A DNA stretch of 64,000 nt from Dactylosporangium sp. AC04546 (GTDB taxonomy: Bacteria > Actinomycetota > Actinomycetes > Mycobacteriales > Micromonosporaceae), in the NCBI RefSeq assembly GCF_022095675.1, contig NZ_JAHYSG010000022.1, positions 1 to 64,000 on the forward strand, in the 5' to 3' direction. Below the pieces are notes generated by a model, which ran no database searches, was not told the DNA's origin, and was given only the letters and a program-made list of their open reading frames with translations. Positions 53,312-61,654 of the stretch are shown in pieces. Numbering within the stretch: position 1 is the first letter of the stretch; every line of letters begins with the position of its first letter. Both the position numbers and the translations under genes were made by a program.

Positions 53312-54442
53312 GAAGGTCACACCTATAGAGCGCAGCCCGTCGAGGTCGTGTACGTCGGCGGGCTGTGCGGGGACCCGGGCGACCGCCACGCCCGGATGTT
53401 CCCGGAAGAACCGGGCCGAGACCTCGGCCTGACGGTCGTGCTGATCCGCCAGCTCAGCGTGCACCCGCAGGACGTCGGCCGTGGAGGAATGGGTGCCCAG
53501 CTCGTCGAGCCGGGCCAGTGCCGCGCGTGCATCTCCGGACGAAAGCCGAGGTGCCGCCACCGGGACGACCCGGTTGAGCACCAGACCGGCCAGGGGCATG
53601 CGGTCGGCGGCGAGCCGGCCCGCGAAGTAGACCGCTTCGCGCACCGCGTCCGGCTCGGGGGCCGCCACCACGAGGAACGCGGTCTCGGGGGCCTGCAGCA
53701 CGCGGTACGTCTGCTCGGCCCGCTCCCGGAAACCACCGAACATCGAGTCGAGCGCACCGACGAACCCGGACAGGTCACTCAGCAGCTGCGCGCCGAGAAT
53801 CTTCGTGACGGTGCGGCTGAACAGCCCGAACGAGGCGGAGACCAGGTTGAACACGCTGCGCCCGCCGGCCCGCGCCGGGGCGAGCAGCAGCCGCAGCATC
53901 TTGCCGTCGAGGAACCGCGACAGCCGGGCCGGCGCATCGAGGAAGTCCAGAGCGGAGCGCGACGGCGGCGTGTCGACCACGATGAGGTCCCACTCGTCGC
54001 GGGCCCGCAGCTGGCCGAGCTTCTCCATCGCCATGTACTCCTGCGTGCCGGAGAACGTCGAGCTCATGGCCTGGTAGAAGGGGTTGGCGAAGATCTCCTC
54101 GGCCTTCTTCGGGTCGGTGTGCGCGAGCACGACCTCGTCGAAGGTCCGCTTCATGTCGAGCATCATGGCCTGGAGCTCGGCCGAGTCCGGCTGGAGGCCC
54201 TTGACCTGCCGCGGAGTGTTGTCGAGCTCGGTGAGGCCGAGCGCCTGGGCGAGTCGTCGGGCCGGGTCGATGGTCAGCACGACCGTGCGCCGACCGTGCT
54301 CCTCGGCCGCCCGCAGCGCGAGCGCGGCCGCGGTTGTCGTCTTTCCGACACCGCCGGAGCCGCAGCACACCACGATCCGGATCGCGGGGTCGGCAAGGAT
54401 CGCGTCGACCTCCAGGCCCGGCGGCTCAGCGTTCACTCGCAC
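53288..54442 (-). CDS. ArsA/Get3-like anion-transporter ATPase (Rv3680-type)
   Basis: A 384-residue ATPase of the ArsA/Get3/MinD group with the deviant Walker A CCGSGGVGKTTTAA, the Walker B-like DLIVVDTPPSRSALDFLD and conserved LTIDPARRLAQALG. It is the downstream partner of a shorter ArsA-like protein. The pair beside whiB4/wblA corresponds to Rv3680/Rv3679, which probably form a heteromeric complex. An arsenic role is not implied. The GTG start has TACGCT 6 nt upstream. Its last codons are part of a 57-bp unit repeated twice more after the gene. Confidence 0.9.
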   Translation of the reverse strand: MRVNAEPPGLEVDAILADPAIRIVVCCGSGGVGKTTTAAALALRAAEEHGRRTVVLTIDPARRLAQALGLTELDNTPRQVKGLQPDSAELQAMMLDMKRTFDEVVLAHTDPKKAEEIFANPFYQAMSSTFSGTQEYMAMEKLGQLRARDEWDLIVVDTPPSRSALDFLDAPARLSRFLDGKMLRLLLAPARAGGRSVFNLVSASFGLFSRTVTKILGAQLLSDLSGFVGALDSMFGGFRERAEQTYRVLQAPETAFLVVAAPEPDAVREAVYFAGRLAADRMPLAGLVLNRVVPVAAPRLSSGDARAALARLDELGTHSSTADVLRVHAELADQHDRQAEVSARFFREHPGVAVARVPAQPADVHDLDGLRSIGVTFAVSSSAG

Positions 54443-54448
54443 CTAGCG

Positions 54449-54454
54449 AGCGTA
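54449..54454 (-). promoter_or_regulatory. Predicted -10 box (TACGCT), leaderless start at 54442
   Basis: TACGCT on the minus strand with a 6-nt gap to the GTG. It lies in the 29-nt gap after the upstream ArsA-like gene, so an internal promoter is possible. Confidence 0.4.
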
Positions 54455-54471
54455 TCCGCTCGGCCCCCGCC

Positions 54472-55449
54472 TCAGCTCGACGTGAGCAGCAGATCACCGA
54501 GTGACTCCAGCGCGGCGGCGGTGACGCCCTCCGGCACGATCGGCAGCTCGACCACCGGCCGGCCGAGACCTTGCAGGTCGGCGCGCAGCGAGGCCTCCGC
54601 GGCGACCCGGGTCTGGTAGGCCTTCGCCTCGCCGATCAGGCCCGCCAGCGTCTCCTTGTCCGGCGACAGCCCGGCGGCGGTGAGGCCCTTGCGCAGGTCG
54701 GCCTGGGTGAGCTTCACGCCGGCCAGCATGGGTGGACGGGTGGCGTTGACGATGACGGTACCGATGGGAATCCCGAGCCGGGTGAGCTCCTCGATCGCGT
54801 CGGCGGTCTCCTGGACCGGCATCTCCTCCAGGAGCGTGACCACGTGGACCGCGGTCATCGGCGAGCGCAGGATCGCCGCCACGCCCTCGCTCTGGGTCTT
54901 GATCGGGCCCATCTTGGCCAGCCGGGCGGTCTCGGCCGTCACGTTGAGGAAGCGGCCGATGCGGCCCGTCGGCGGCGCGTCGAGCACGACGGCGTCGTAG
55001 ACCCGCCGGCCGTCGACGGTGCGGGTCACCGCCTCCTTGATCTTGCCGGTGAGCAGCACGTCACGCAGGCCGGGCGCGATCGTGGTGGCGAAGTCGACGG
55101 CGCCGACCTTGCGCAGGGCCCGTCCGGCAACGCCCAGCCGGTAGAACATCTCGAGGTACTCGAGGAGCGCCTCCTCGACGTCGACGGCCAGCGCCCGCAG
55201 CTCCCCGCCGCCCGGGGCGGTCGCGATGCGCGTCTCCCGGTAGGGCAACGGGTCGCGCTCGAACAGCTGGGCGATGCCCTGGCGGGCCTCGACCTCGATG
55301 AGCAGGGTGCGTCTGCCGTCGCGCGCCAGCGCCAGGGCCAGGGCGCCGGCGACCGTCGTCTTGCCGGTGCCGCCCTTGCCGGTGACCACATGCAGACGGG
55401 CAGGCCAGCCGTAGCTGTCCCGCCCGTCCGAAGACTCGCGTGCCGTCAC
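54472..55449 (-). CDS. ArsA/Get3-like ATPase (Rv3679-type)
   Basis: A 325-residue ArsA-family ATPase with Walker A VTGKGGTGKTTVAGA near residue 18, DAVVLDAPPTGRIGRFL, and switch-type TLLEEMPVQET. It precedes the second ArsA gene by 29 nt and is expected to act with it as a two-subunit ATPase. The GTG at 55449 gives the P-loop its usual distance from the N-terminus and has TAGCGT 7 nt upstream; longer readings are Arg/Ser-rich shadow. The biological role is unproven, though the linkage to the WhiB4-type regulator is conserved. Confidence 0.9.
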   Translation of the reverse strand: MTARESSDGRDSYGWPARLHVVTGKGGTGKTTVAGALALALARDGRRTLLIEVEARQGIAQLFERDPLPYRETRIATAPGGGELRALAVDVEEALLEYLEMFYRLGVAGRALRKVGAVDFATTIAPGLRDVLLTGKIKEAVTRTVDGRRVYDAVVLDAPPTGRIGRFLNVTAETARLAKMGPIKTQSEGVAAILRSPMTAVHVVTLLEEMPVQETADAIEELTRLGIPIGTVIVNATRPPMLAGVKLTQADLRKGLTAAGLSPDKETLAGLIGEAKAYQTRVAAEASLRADLQGLGRPVVELPIVPEGVTAAALESLGDLLLTSS

Positions 55450-55456
55450 GCCTTCG

Positions 55457-55462
55457 ACGCTA
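55457..55462 (-). promoter_or_regulatory. Predicted -10 box (TAGCGT), leaderless start at 55449
   Basis: TAGCGT on the minus strand with a 7-nt gap to the GTG. GAAGG in the gap could be a weak ribosome site instead. Confidence 0.4.
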
Positions 55463-55519
55463 CCTGGTCCCCGCCGGGGATCATGTAAGGCCAAGAGCCG
55501 AAGGTCACGGCCCAAGACA

Positions 55520-56386
55520 TCAGGCCGCAGTGATCTCGCACACGAACCAGCCGTTGTCGTTCGTGGCGAGGAACTTGCACTTCGTCTCCGCGACCTTCTC
55601 GTCACTCGTGGCGACCTTCACCGGCACGGTGAGCGTGGCGGTGCTGCCCTCCTGCTTGTCGACGGTCGGCGTCGGCCAGGTGTACTCGGGGCTGCTGAGG
55701 CTCGCGTCGTACTTACGGATGTCGTCGACCCGCTGGGCCAGCTTCTCCTTGTTACGCGCCGACGCGCACACGTACTTGAGCGCCTCGTCCGTGTTCTTGT
55801 CCTTGTAGACGGCCTTGAGGAAGCCGTTGACCGCCTCGACCGCGCTGGTCTGGCCCTTGCCCGCGTTGCCCTTGACCACGAAGTAGGCCGCGGCGCCACC
55901 ACCGCCACAGAGCACCAGGACCACAGCCAGGACGATCAGGGTGATCGTCAGGCCGCGGTTCTTCTTCGGCGGGGGCATCGGCTGGTACCCCGGGAAGCCC
56001 GACGTCGGCGCCGGCGGCCCGGAGAACGGGGGCGCCATGCCGCCCTGCATCGGCCCGGTGGGGAACTGGCCGGTCGGCGGCGGCGGGAACTGGCTGGTCG
56101 GCGGCCCGAAGTGGCCGGTCGGCGGCGGACCACCGGGGAACTGGCCGGTCGGCGGCGCGTACTGCTGCGAGGGGTCCTGGTACGGCTGCTGGGGCGGCGG
56201 GTAGTACGGCTGACCGGAGGTCGGCGGCGCGGACGTGGGCGGTGCCGCGTAGGGGTCCTGCACCGGTGGAGGCGGCGGCCAGCCCTGCCCCGGCGGGGCC
56301 TGTGGCGGCTGGCCAGGCATGGCGTAAGGGTCGCCCGGCTGCCCTGGGTACTCCGGTTGACCCGGGTACTGCGGCGGTTGCGTCAT
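55520..56386 (-). CDS. Pro/Gln-rich membrane-anchored protein (DUF4878-like external domain)
   Basis: A 288-residue protein. Residues 1-145 are a low-complexity Pro/Gln/Tyr/Gly cytoplasmic segment with repeated PPTGQFP, PPTSQFP and PYxPP motifs. One membrane helix follows (about 150-175, TITLIVLAVVLVLCGGG). The external domain (about 180-288) starts SAVEAVNGFLKAVYKDKN and ends GWFVCEITAA, resembling NTF2-like DUF4878 domains, with a probable disulfide from its cysteines. Function unknown. The ATG at 56386 has AGAGG about 8 nt upstream. Confidence 0.75.
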   Translation of the reverse strand: MTQPPQYPGQPEYPGQPGDPYAMPGQPPQAPPGQGWPPPPPVQDPYAAPPTSAPPTSGQPYYPPPQQPYQDPSQQYAPPTGQFPGGPPPTGHFGPPTSQFPPPPTGQFPTGPMQGGMAPPFSGPPAPTSGFPGYQPMPPPKKNRGLTITLIVLAVVLVLCGGGGAAAYFVVKGNAGKGQTSAVEAVNGFLKAVYKDKNTDEALKYVCASARNKEKLAQRVDDIRKYDASLSSPEYTWPTPTVDKQEGSTATLTVPVKVATSDEKVAETKCKFLATNDNGWFVCEITAA

Positions 56387-56499
56387 CTCTCCCACCTCTG
56401 TGCGACACCTCTATGCCCCGCCAATGTGCGGCGGCGGCCATCACAGTAGCGGCCCGAGGCACATCGCGGGGTACACCGATATCAGGCTGTGCCCACCGA

Positions 56500-56505
56500 T
56501 ACTGT
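56500..56505 (+). promoter_or_regulatory. Predicted -10 box (TACTGT), leaderless start at 56512
   Basis: TACTGT with a 6-nt gap to the ATG of the DUF4177 gene; no Shine-Dalgarno. Confidence 0.5.
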
Positions 56506-56511
56506 CGCCAC

Positions 56512-56670
56512 ATGCAGAAATGGGAGTACCTGACCGCGCCGCTGCTGGTCCACAACACCAAGATGATCCTGGACAACTTCGGCGAGGAGGGCTGGGAGCT
56601 GGTCGCCATCGTCCCCGGTCCCAACCCCGAGAACCTCGTCGCCTACTTCAAGCGGCCGAAGGCGGCCTGA
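56512..56670 (+). CDS. DUF4177 small protein
   Basis: A 52-residue protein, MQKWEYLTAPLLVH...EEGWELVAIVPG...AYFKRPKAA. The pattern WEY...LNEEGWELV...FKRP is the DUF4177 family, widespread small proteins of unknown role. The ATG start is supported by the upstream TACTGT box. It ends 1 nt before the RidA gene, so they share a message. Confidence 0.85.
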   Translation: MQKWEYLTAPLLVHNTKMILDNFGEEGWELVAIVPGPNPENLVAYFKRPKAA

Positions 56671-56671
56671 C

Positions 56672-57130
56672 ATGGCCGACGTCTACGCCCGCCTCGCCGA
56701 GCTCGGGCTGCAGATCCCGCCGGTCGTGCCGCCGGTCGCCGCCTACGTGCCGGCCGTGCAGACCGGTAACCACGTGTACGTCTCCGGCCAGGTCCCGCTG
56801 GCCGACGGCAAGCTGCTCGCCGAGGGCCTGGTGGGCGCGGACGTCACCGCCGAGCAGGCCAAGGAGGCGGCCCGCCAGTGCGGTATCAACGCGCTCGCGG
56901 CCGTCGAGGGGCTCGTCGGGCTCGCTCGCGTCGTCCGAGTTGTGAAGATTGTCGGGTTCGTCGCCTCGGCGCCCGGCTTCACCGGCCAGCCCGGCGTGAT
57001 CAACGGCGCCAGCGAGCTGTTCGGCGAGGTGTTCGGTGACGCCGGCAAGCACGCCCGCAGCGCCGTCGGGGTCGCCGCGCTCCCACTCAATGCGCCGGTC
57101 GAGGTCGAAGCCATTTTCGAGATCGCCTGA
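56672..57130 (+). CDS. RidA-family protein (enamine/imine deaminase-like)
   Basis: A 152-residue RidA/YjgF-family protein. The core has GNHVYVSGQVPLADGK, AARQCGINALAAVEGLVGL and FTGQPGVINGASELFGEVFG followed by HARSAVGVAALPLNAPVEVEAIFEI, where the family's substrate-binding Arg lies in HARSAVG. Members hydrolyse reactive enamine/imine intermediates. It corresponds to the Rv3678c position and is cotranscribed with the DUF4177 gene. Confidence 0.93.
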   Translation: MADVYARLAELGLQIPPVVPPVAAYVPAVQTGNHVYVSGQVPLADGKLLAEGLVGADVTAEQAKEAARQCGINALAAVEGLVGLARVVRVVKIVGFVASAPGFTGQPGVINGASELFGEVFGDAGKHARSAVGVAALPLNAPVEVEAIFEIA

Positions 57131-57206
57131 GCGCCGTCGTCCGACCGGCTGTGCGGAGCCCGTCCCATGGCCGGTCGGGTGACGTGTCGGGGGAACCAGC
57201 CCGCCG

Positions 57207-57212
57207 TACGAT
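57207..57212 (+). promoter_or_regulatory. Predicted -10 box (TACGAT), leaderless start at 57219
   Basis: TACGAT with a 6-nt gap to the GTG of the MBL hydrolase gene. Confidence 0.5.
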
Positions 57213-57218
57213 CGCATC

Positions 57219-57998
57219 GTGGTAAGCCACGTCACCGCCCCCACCGCCCAGGTGCTCGACGCGTTGCCCGGCTGGGTGACGCTCGTCCGCGCGCCCAACC
57301 CGGGTCCGATGACGCTCGACGGCACCAACACCTGGCTGCTCCGCGCACCGGGGAAAAGCTGCCTCGTGGTCGACCCGGGCCCGCTCGACGAGGGCCACCT
57401 GCGGGCCGTCGCCGAGCACGCCCCGGTCGCCGGCATCCTGCTCACCCACGGCCACATCGACCACACGGAGGGTGTCGAGCGGCTCGCTGCGCTGACCGGT
57501 GCGCCGATCCACCTGCCGCCCGTGCGCGAGGACTTCGAGATCGACGGCCTCACGGTCCGGTCGCTGGCCACGCCGGGGCACACCAAGGACTCGGTCTGCT
57601 TCGTGGCGAGCTACGGCGACCAGGAGCTCGTCCTCACCGGCGACACGATCCTCGGCCGGGGCACCACCGTCGTGGCCTGGCCCGACGGCGACCTCGGCGA
57701 CTACCTGAGCAGCCTGGGCACGCTGTCGGGGCTCGACGGCCGCCCGGCGCTGCCGGGGCACGGGCCGGCCCTGACCGACACCGCGGTGGCCGCCCGCTAC
57801 TACCACCAGCACCGCAAGGCGCGGCTCGACCAGGTCCGCGCCGCCGTCGCCGCCGGGGCCACCGACGCGCCGGAGGTGGTCGCCAGGGTCTACGCCGACG
57901 TCGACCGGGTCCTGTGGCCCGCGGCCGAGGCGTCCGTCCGTGCCCAATTGGACTTCCTGAGGCGGGAATCACATCCCACCCCGAGTGAGTTGGGGTAG
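57219..57998 (+). CDS. MBL-fold metallo-hydrolase
   Basis: A 259-residue metallo-beta-lactamase-fold hydrolase of the LACTB2/Rv3677c type. The metal motif is LTHGHIDHTEG, with further ligands in LATPGHTKDSVCF, LTGDTILGRGTT and LPGHGPALTD. A C-terminal helical extension resembling the winged-helix tail of LACTB2 (HHQHRKARLDQV, then VYADVDRVLWPAAEASVRAQL) follows. Substrate unknown; nucleic-acid hydrolysis is possible by analogy. The GTG start is supported by TACGAT 6 nt upstream. Confidence 0.92.
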   Translation: MVSHVTAPTAQVLDALPGWVTLVRAPNPGPMTLDGTNTWLLRAPGKSCLVVDPGPLDEGHLRAVAEHAPVAGILLTHGHIDHTEGVERLAALTGAPIHLPPVREDFEIDGLTVRSLATPGHTKDSVCFVASYGDQELVLTGDTILGRGTTVVAWPDGDLGDYLSSLGTLSGLDGRPALPGHGPALTDTAVAARYYHQHRKARLDQVRAAVAAGATDAPEVVARVYADVDRVLWPAAEASVRAQLDFLRRESHPTPSELG

Positions 57999-58003
57999 GA
58001 CGT

Positions 58004-58093
58004 GGGCGGTCCGGAGCGAAGCGGAGGGGCCGGCCACCAGAGGCTCAGTCCGGCGAAGTCACGACGGCGCCGGAGCGAAGCGGAGGTGGCGGC
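58004..58093 (+). repeat. Dispersed two-part element, copy B
   Basis: CCGGAGCGAAGCGGAGG occurs at 58011-58027 and 58070-58086, with GGGCCGGCCACCAGAGGCTCAG between. The 3' half provides the GGAGG before the GTG at 58094. It matches copy A at 36671-36752 over most of its length. Confidence 0.75.
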
Positions 58094-61000
58094 GTGACCT
58101 GTTCGGTGTGCGGGACCGTGGCCGTTCCCGGCGCGCGGTTCTGCCACCATTGCGGCTCCGCGCTGCCGGCCGCGGCTACCCTGCCGGCGGCCGAGCGGCG
58201 GATCGTCACCGTGCTCTTCGGCGACCTCTCCGACTTCACCGCCTGGTCGGAGGACCTCGACCCGGAGCGGGTCGGCGCCGTCACCGACCGGGTGCTCGCC
58301 GCCCTCGCCGGCGCGGTCAAGACCTTCGGCGGGCACGTCGACAAGCTCACCGGCGACGGCATCATGGCCGTCTTCGGCGCGCCCGTCGCCCACGAGGACG
58401 ACGCCGAGCGCGCGGTGCGGGCCGCCCTGTCGATGCAGCGGGCCGTGCGCCGGGTGCTCGACGACGAGCGTGGCGGCGGCGCCCCGCTCGGCCTGCGCAT
58501 CGGGCTCAACACCGGCACGGTCGTCGCCGGCGTGCAGGCCGGCATCGAGTACACGGTCATCGGCGACACGGTGAACACCGCGGCCCGGCTGGCCGACGCG
58601 GCCGCCATCGGCGCCGTCTACGCGGGCGACCGAACCGCCTCGTCCACCCGCCGGCTCGCCTCCTGGCGGGCGCTGCGGCCGCTGCGGCTCAAGGGCAAGC
58701 GGGAGCCGGTCGAGGCGTTCGAATTGCTCGGCCTGCTCGACGCCCCCGGCACCCGGTCCGGCCTGGGCGACGAGGCGCCGTTCGTCGGGCGCGACGCCGA
58801 GCTGGCCCGGGTCTCCGGCCGGCTGGCCGAGATCGCCGACCGGCAGGAGTCCCGCGTGCTGGTCTTCACCGGCGAGGCCGGGCTCGGCAAGACCCGGCTG
58901 GCCGGCGAGATCGAGCGGTTCGCCGCCGGGTACCTCGGCGCCGCCGGCTACACCCCGAGCGCCGGCTTCGCCCCCGGTGGCGGCGCGCGCGTGCTGTCGG
59001 TGCACTGCGCCGCGTTCGGCGAGCGGCGCCGCCTCGCCCCGCTGGCCGACCTGGTCCGCGGCGCGATCGGCCTGCCGCCCGACGCCGCCCTCACCCGCGA
59101 GGCGGTCGAGGAGCGCCTGCGCCGGCTGGCCCAGCGGCTCGCCCGGGCCGCCCGCGGCCGGCCCGAGCCGCCCCGGTTCGCCAGCGACCTGCTGCTCAGC
59201 CTGATCGGCTACACCGACGCGGTCGGCGACACCGGCTCGGTCGCGCCCGGCGGCAAGCCCGACGAGCTCGACCTGAAGGCCATCCCCAATGCGGTGGCCG
59301 AGCTGCTGTCCGGCCTCGCCGCCGAGACGCCGCTGGTGGTCATCGTCGACGACCTGCACGACGCGACCCCGGAGACCCTCGACGCGCTCGGCTCGACCAT
59401 CGAGGAGCTCACCGGCCCGGTGCTCATCGTGCTGCTCGGCCGCCCCGAGCTGGTCCGCTCGGCCGGCGTGCTGACCCACATCGCCGACGCCGAGGTGGTG
59501 CCTCTCCCGCCGCTACGCGGCGCCGACGCGGCCCGGCTGCTCACCGCCTACCTCGGCGGCGGGCGCCTCGCCGCGCCCGACGAGGACCGGCTGCTGGCCA
59601 CCGCCCAGGGCAACCCGTTCTACCTGGCCGAGCTGGTCACCCTGCTCCAGGAGCGGGGCGCGCTGACCACGGTCGCCGGCACCGACCCGGCCGGCTGGCG
59701 GCTCACCCCCGGCTCGCTCGGCGGCCGGCTGCTCTCCCGCGACCTGGCCGCCGTCCTGGCGGCGCGCATCGACGCGCTGCCGGTCGACACCCGGGCGGTG
59801 CTGCGCGACGCGGCCGTCATCGGCGACACGGTGCCGGCCCGCGCGCTGGAGGCGCTGCGGTTCAACCCGCCCGGCCAGCCGGCCCGGCCCGCGGTCGTCG
59901 CCGCGGTCGAGCTGGAGCGGGCCGTCGAGGAGCTGCTCCAGCGCCGCATGCTGCGCCGCGGCCGGGGCGGGTTCGCGTTCGCCACCCCGCTGCTGCGCGA
60001 GGCCGCCTACGCCGGGATCGGCAAGGCCGACCTCGCCGAGCGGCATGCGGCACTGTCGCGCTGGGCGGCCGCCGCCGTCTCGGCGTACCTCACCTCCGGC
60101 GGCACCGGCAACGTGCAGGGCCTCAACATGACCATCGGCGCCGCCGACGCGTTCATCGCCGAGCACGCGGAGAGCGCGGGCCGGCTCGCCGACGTGGTCG
60201 GGCTGCGGCCCGACTCGCTGGCCCGCTCGGCCGCCCCACTCGGCGTGCAGGCGCTCGGCCGGGCCGCCCGGGCCGCGCTGGCCACCGGGGAGCCGGCCCA
60301 GGCCGCGCAGGCCGCCGACCGCGCCGCGGCGCTGGGTGGCGGCGCGCTGCCGGCCGGCGACCGGCTCGTGCACGCGCGCGCGTTGCTCCAGCTCGGCCGT
60401 ACCGCTGAAGCCCTCGCCCACGCGGAGAAGGTGTCCGCCAACGCGGGCGACGACGCCGTGGTCCGGGTCGGCGCGCTCCTCGTCGCCGGCCGGGCCTACC
60501 GGGCGACCGGCGACCACCGGCGCAGCTACCAGACCCTGACCGAGGCCCTCGACGCGGCGACCGCGGCCGGGCTGACCTACGAGCGCGGCGACGCGATGCG
60601 CCGGCTCGGCATGGCCGACTTCCTGGAGGGGCGGCTCGCCGAAGCCGGCAGCCGGTTCGCCGAGTCGTTCCAGATCGCGGTCATGGCCGGCGACCGGCGG
60701 GCCCAGGCCTGGTCGCTGCAGCATCTCGCCTGGGTCACCACGACCCGCGGCGACTTCGCCGGCGCCGACGCCGCCCTCGGCCGGGCCGCGCGCCGCTTCG
60801 CCGAGCTCGGCGACCCGGTCGGGCGGGCCTGGCTGCGCGGCACCACGGCGTTCGTGCGGCTGCTCGCCGGCCGGCTCGGCGAGGCGCGGCGGCTGGCAAA
60901 GGCGTTCCTGCCGTTCGGCGAGCGGGTCGGCGACGCGTGGGCGGTCGGCACGCTGCGCGCGGTCGAGGCGTTCGCCGCCGCGGAGAGCGGCGACCTGGCC

Positions 61001-61618
61001 GAGGCCGACCGCGAGGCCCGCCGGGCGTACCGCGAGTTCGCCGCCGCCGGCGACGACTGGGGCCGCGGCCTCGCACTCGTCGTGCGCGGCGTGGTCGCGC
61101 GCGGCCTCGACGAGCCGGCACACGCCTACGACCTGCTCTCCGACGCCACCGAGTACGGCGAGAAGACCGGCCACCCGCTGCTGCTCGGCATGTCCCGCAC
61201 GCTGCGCGGGTTCGTCAGCCTCGACCGCGGCGACGCCGCGGCGGCGGAGGTCGACGCCCGGGCGGTGCTCAAGGTCGTCGAGACCCACGACGTGCTCGAC
61301 GCGGCCAAGGTGGGGCCCAAGGTGCTCTTCGGGCTGGCCCGGCTGGCCCAGGGCGACGTCGAGACGGCGCTGGAGACGCTCGGGTGCGTCGCCGCCGAGC
61401 GCCCGGCCCCGTCGGTGATCTTCTCCCGGCGACACGCCGTGGCCGCCTACGCGGGCGCGCTGCTGGCCGCCGGGCGCAACGCCGAGGCGCTCGACTGGGC
61501 CCGCCAGGCGCAGACTCTGGCTGGTGAGGACGTCCGCAGCCGGATATATGCGGAGGCGGTACTGGCGGACGCGCTCGACGCCAACGGACAGTGTGCCCCG
61601 GCTGTGGCCGATGCGTGA
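58094..61618 (+). CDS. Class III adenylate cyclase / AAA ATPase / TPR regulator
   Basis: A 1174-residue multidomain signalling protein. Residues 1-22 form a zinc ribbon (C3, C6, C17, C20). The class III cyclase domain (about 35-200) has both metal Asp sites (FGDLSDFT, KLTGDGIMAVFG), the adenine-selecting Lys in VDKLTGD with the Asp of IGDTVNTAARL, and the transition-state Asn/Arg of NTAAR, so activity as an adenylate cyclase is predicted. A STAND-type AAA domain follows with P-loop TGEAGLGKTRL near 258 and VVIVDDLHDA near 416. The last 450 residues are TPR-like helical repeats. The GTG start has GGAGG upstream in a dispersed element. The activating signal is unknown. Confidence 0.9.
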   Translation: MTCSVCGTVAVPGARFCHHCGSALPAAATLPAAERRIVTVLFGDLSDFTAWSEDLDPERVGAVTDRVLAALAGAVKTFGGHVDKLTGDGIMAVFGAPVAHEDDAERAVRAALSMQRAVRRVLDDERGGGAPLGLRIGLNTGTVVAGVQAGIEYTVIGDTVNTAARLADAAAIGAVYAGDRTASSTRRLASWRALRPLRLKGKREPVEAFELLGLLDAPGTRSGLGDEAPFVGRDAELARVSGRLAEIADRQESRVLVFTGEAGLGKTRLAGEIERFAAGYLGAAGYTPSAGFAPGGGARVLSVHCAAFGERRRLAPLADLVRGAIGLPPDAALTREAVEERLRRLAQRLARAARGRPEPPRFASDLLLSLIGYTDAVGDTGSVAPGGKPDELDLKAIPNAVAELLSGLAAETPLVVIVDDLHDATPETLDALGSTIEELTGPVLIVLLGRPELVRSAGVLTHIADAEVVPLPPLRGADAARLLTAYLGGGRLAAPDEDRLLATAQGNPFYLAELVTLLQERGALTTVAGTDPAGWRLTPGSLGGRLLSRDLAAVLAARIDALPVDTRAVLRDAAVIGDTVPARALEALRFNPPGQPARPAVVAAVELERAVEELLQRRMLRRGRGGFAFATPLLREAAYAGIGKADLAERHAALSRWAAAAVSAYLTSGGTGNVQGLNMTIGAADAFIAEHAESAGRLADVVGLRPDSLARSAAPLGVQALGRAARAALATGEPAQAAQAADRAAALGGGALPAGDRLVHARALLQLGRTAEALAHAEKVSANAGDDAVVRVGALLVAGRAYRATGDHRRSYQTLTEALDAATAAGLTYERGDAMRRLGMADFLEGRLAEAGSRFAESFQIAVMAGDRRAQAWSLQHLAWVTTTRGDFAGADAALGRAARRFAELGDPVGRAWLRGTTAFVRLLAGRLGEARRLAKAFLPFGERVGDAWAVGTLRAVEAFAAAESGDLAEADREARRAYREFAAAGDDWGRGLALVVRGVVARGLDEPAHAYDLLSDATEYGEKTGHPLLLGMSRTLRGFVSLDRGDAAAAEVDARAVLKVVETHDVLDAAKVGPKVLFGLARLAQGDVETALETLGCVAAERPAPSVIFSRRHAVAAYAGALLAAGRNAEALDWARQAQTLAGEDVRSRIYAEAVLADALDANGQCAPAVADA

Positions 61619-61641
61619 CGGCGAATGCCGGACGGCTGTCG

Positions 61642-61647
61642 TACCGT
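61642..61647 (+). promoter_or_regulatory. Predicted -10 box (TACCGT), leaderless start at 61655
   Basis: TACCGT with a 7-nt gap to the GTG of the kinase gene; no Shine-Dalgarno. Confidence 0.45.
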
Positions 61648-61654
61648 TCTAGCC

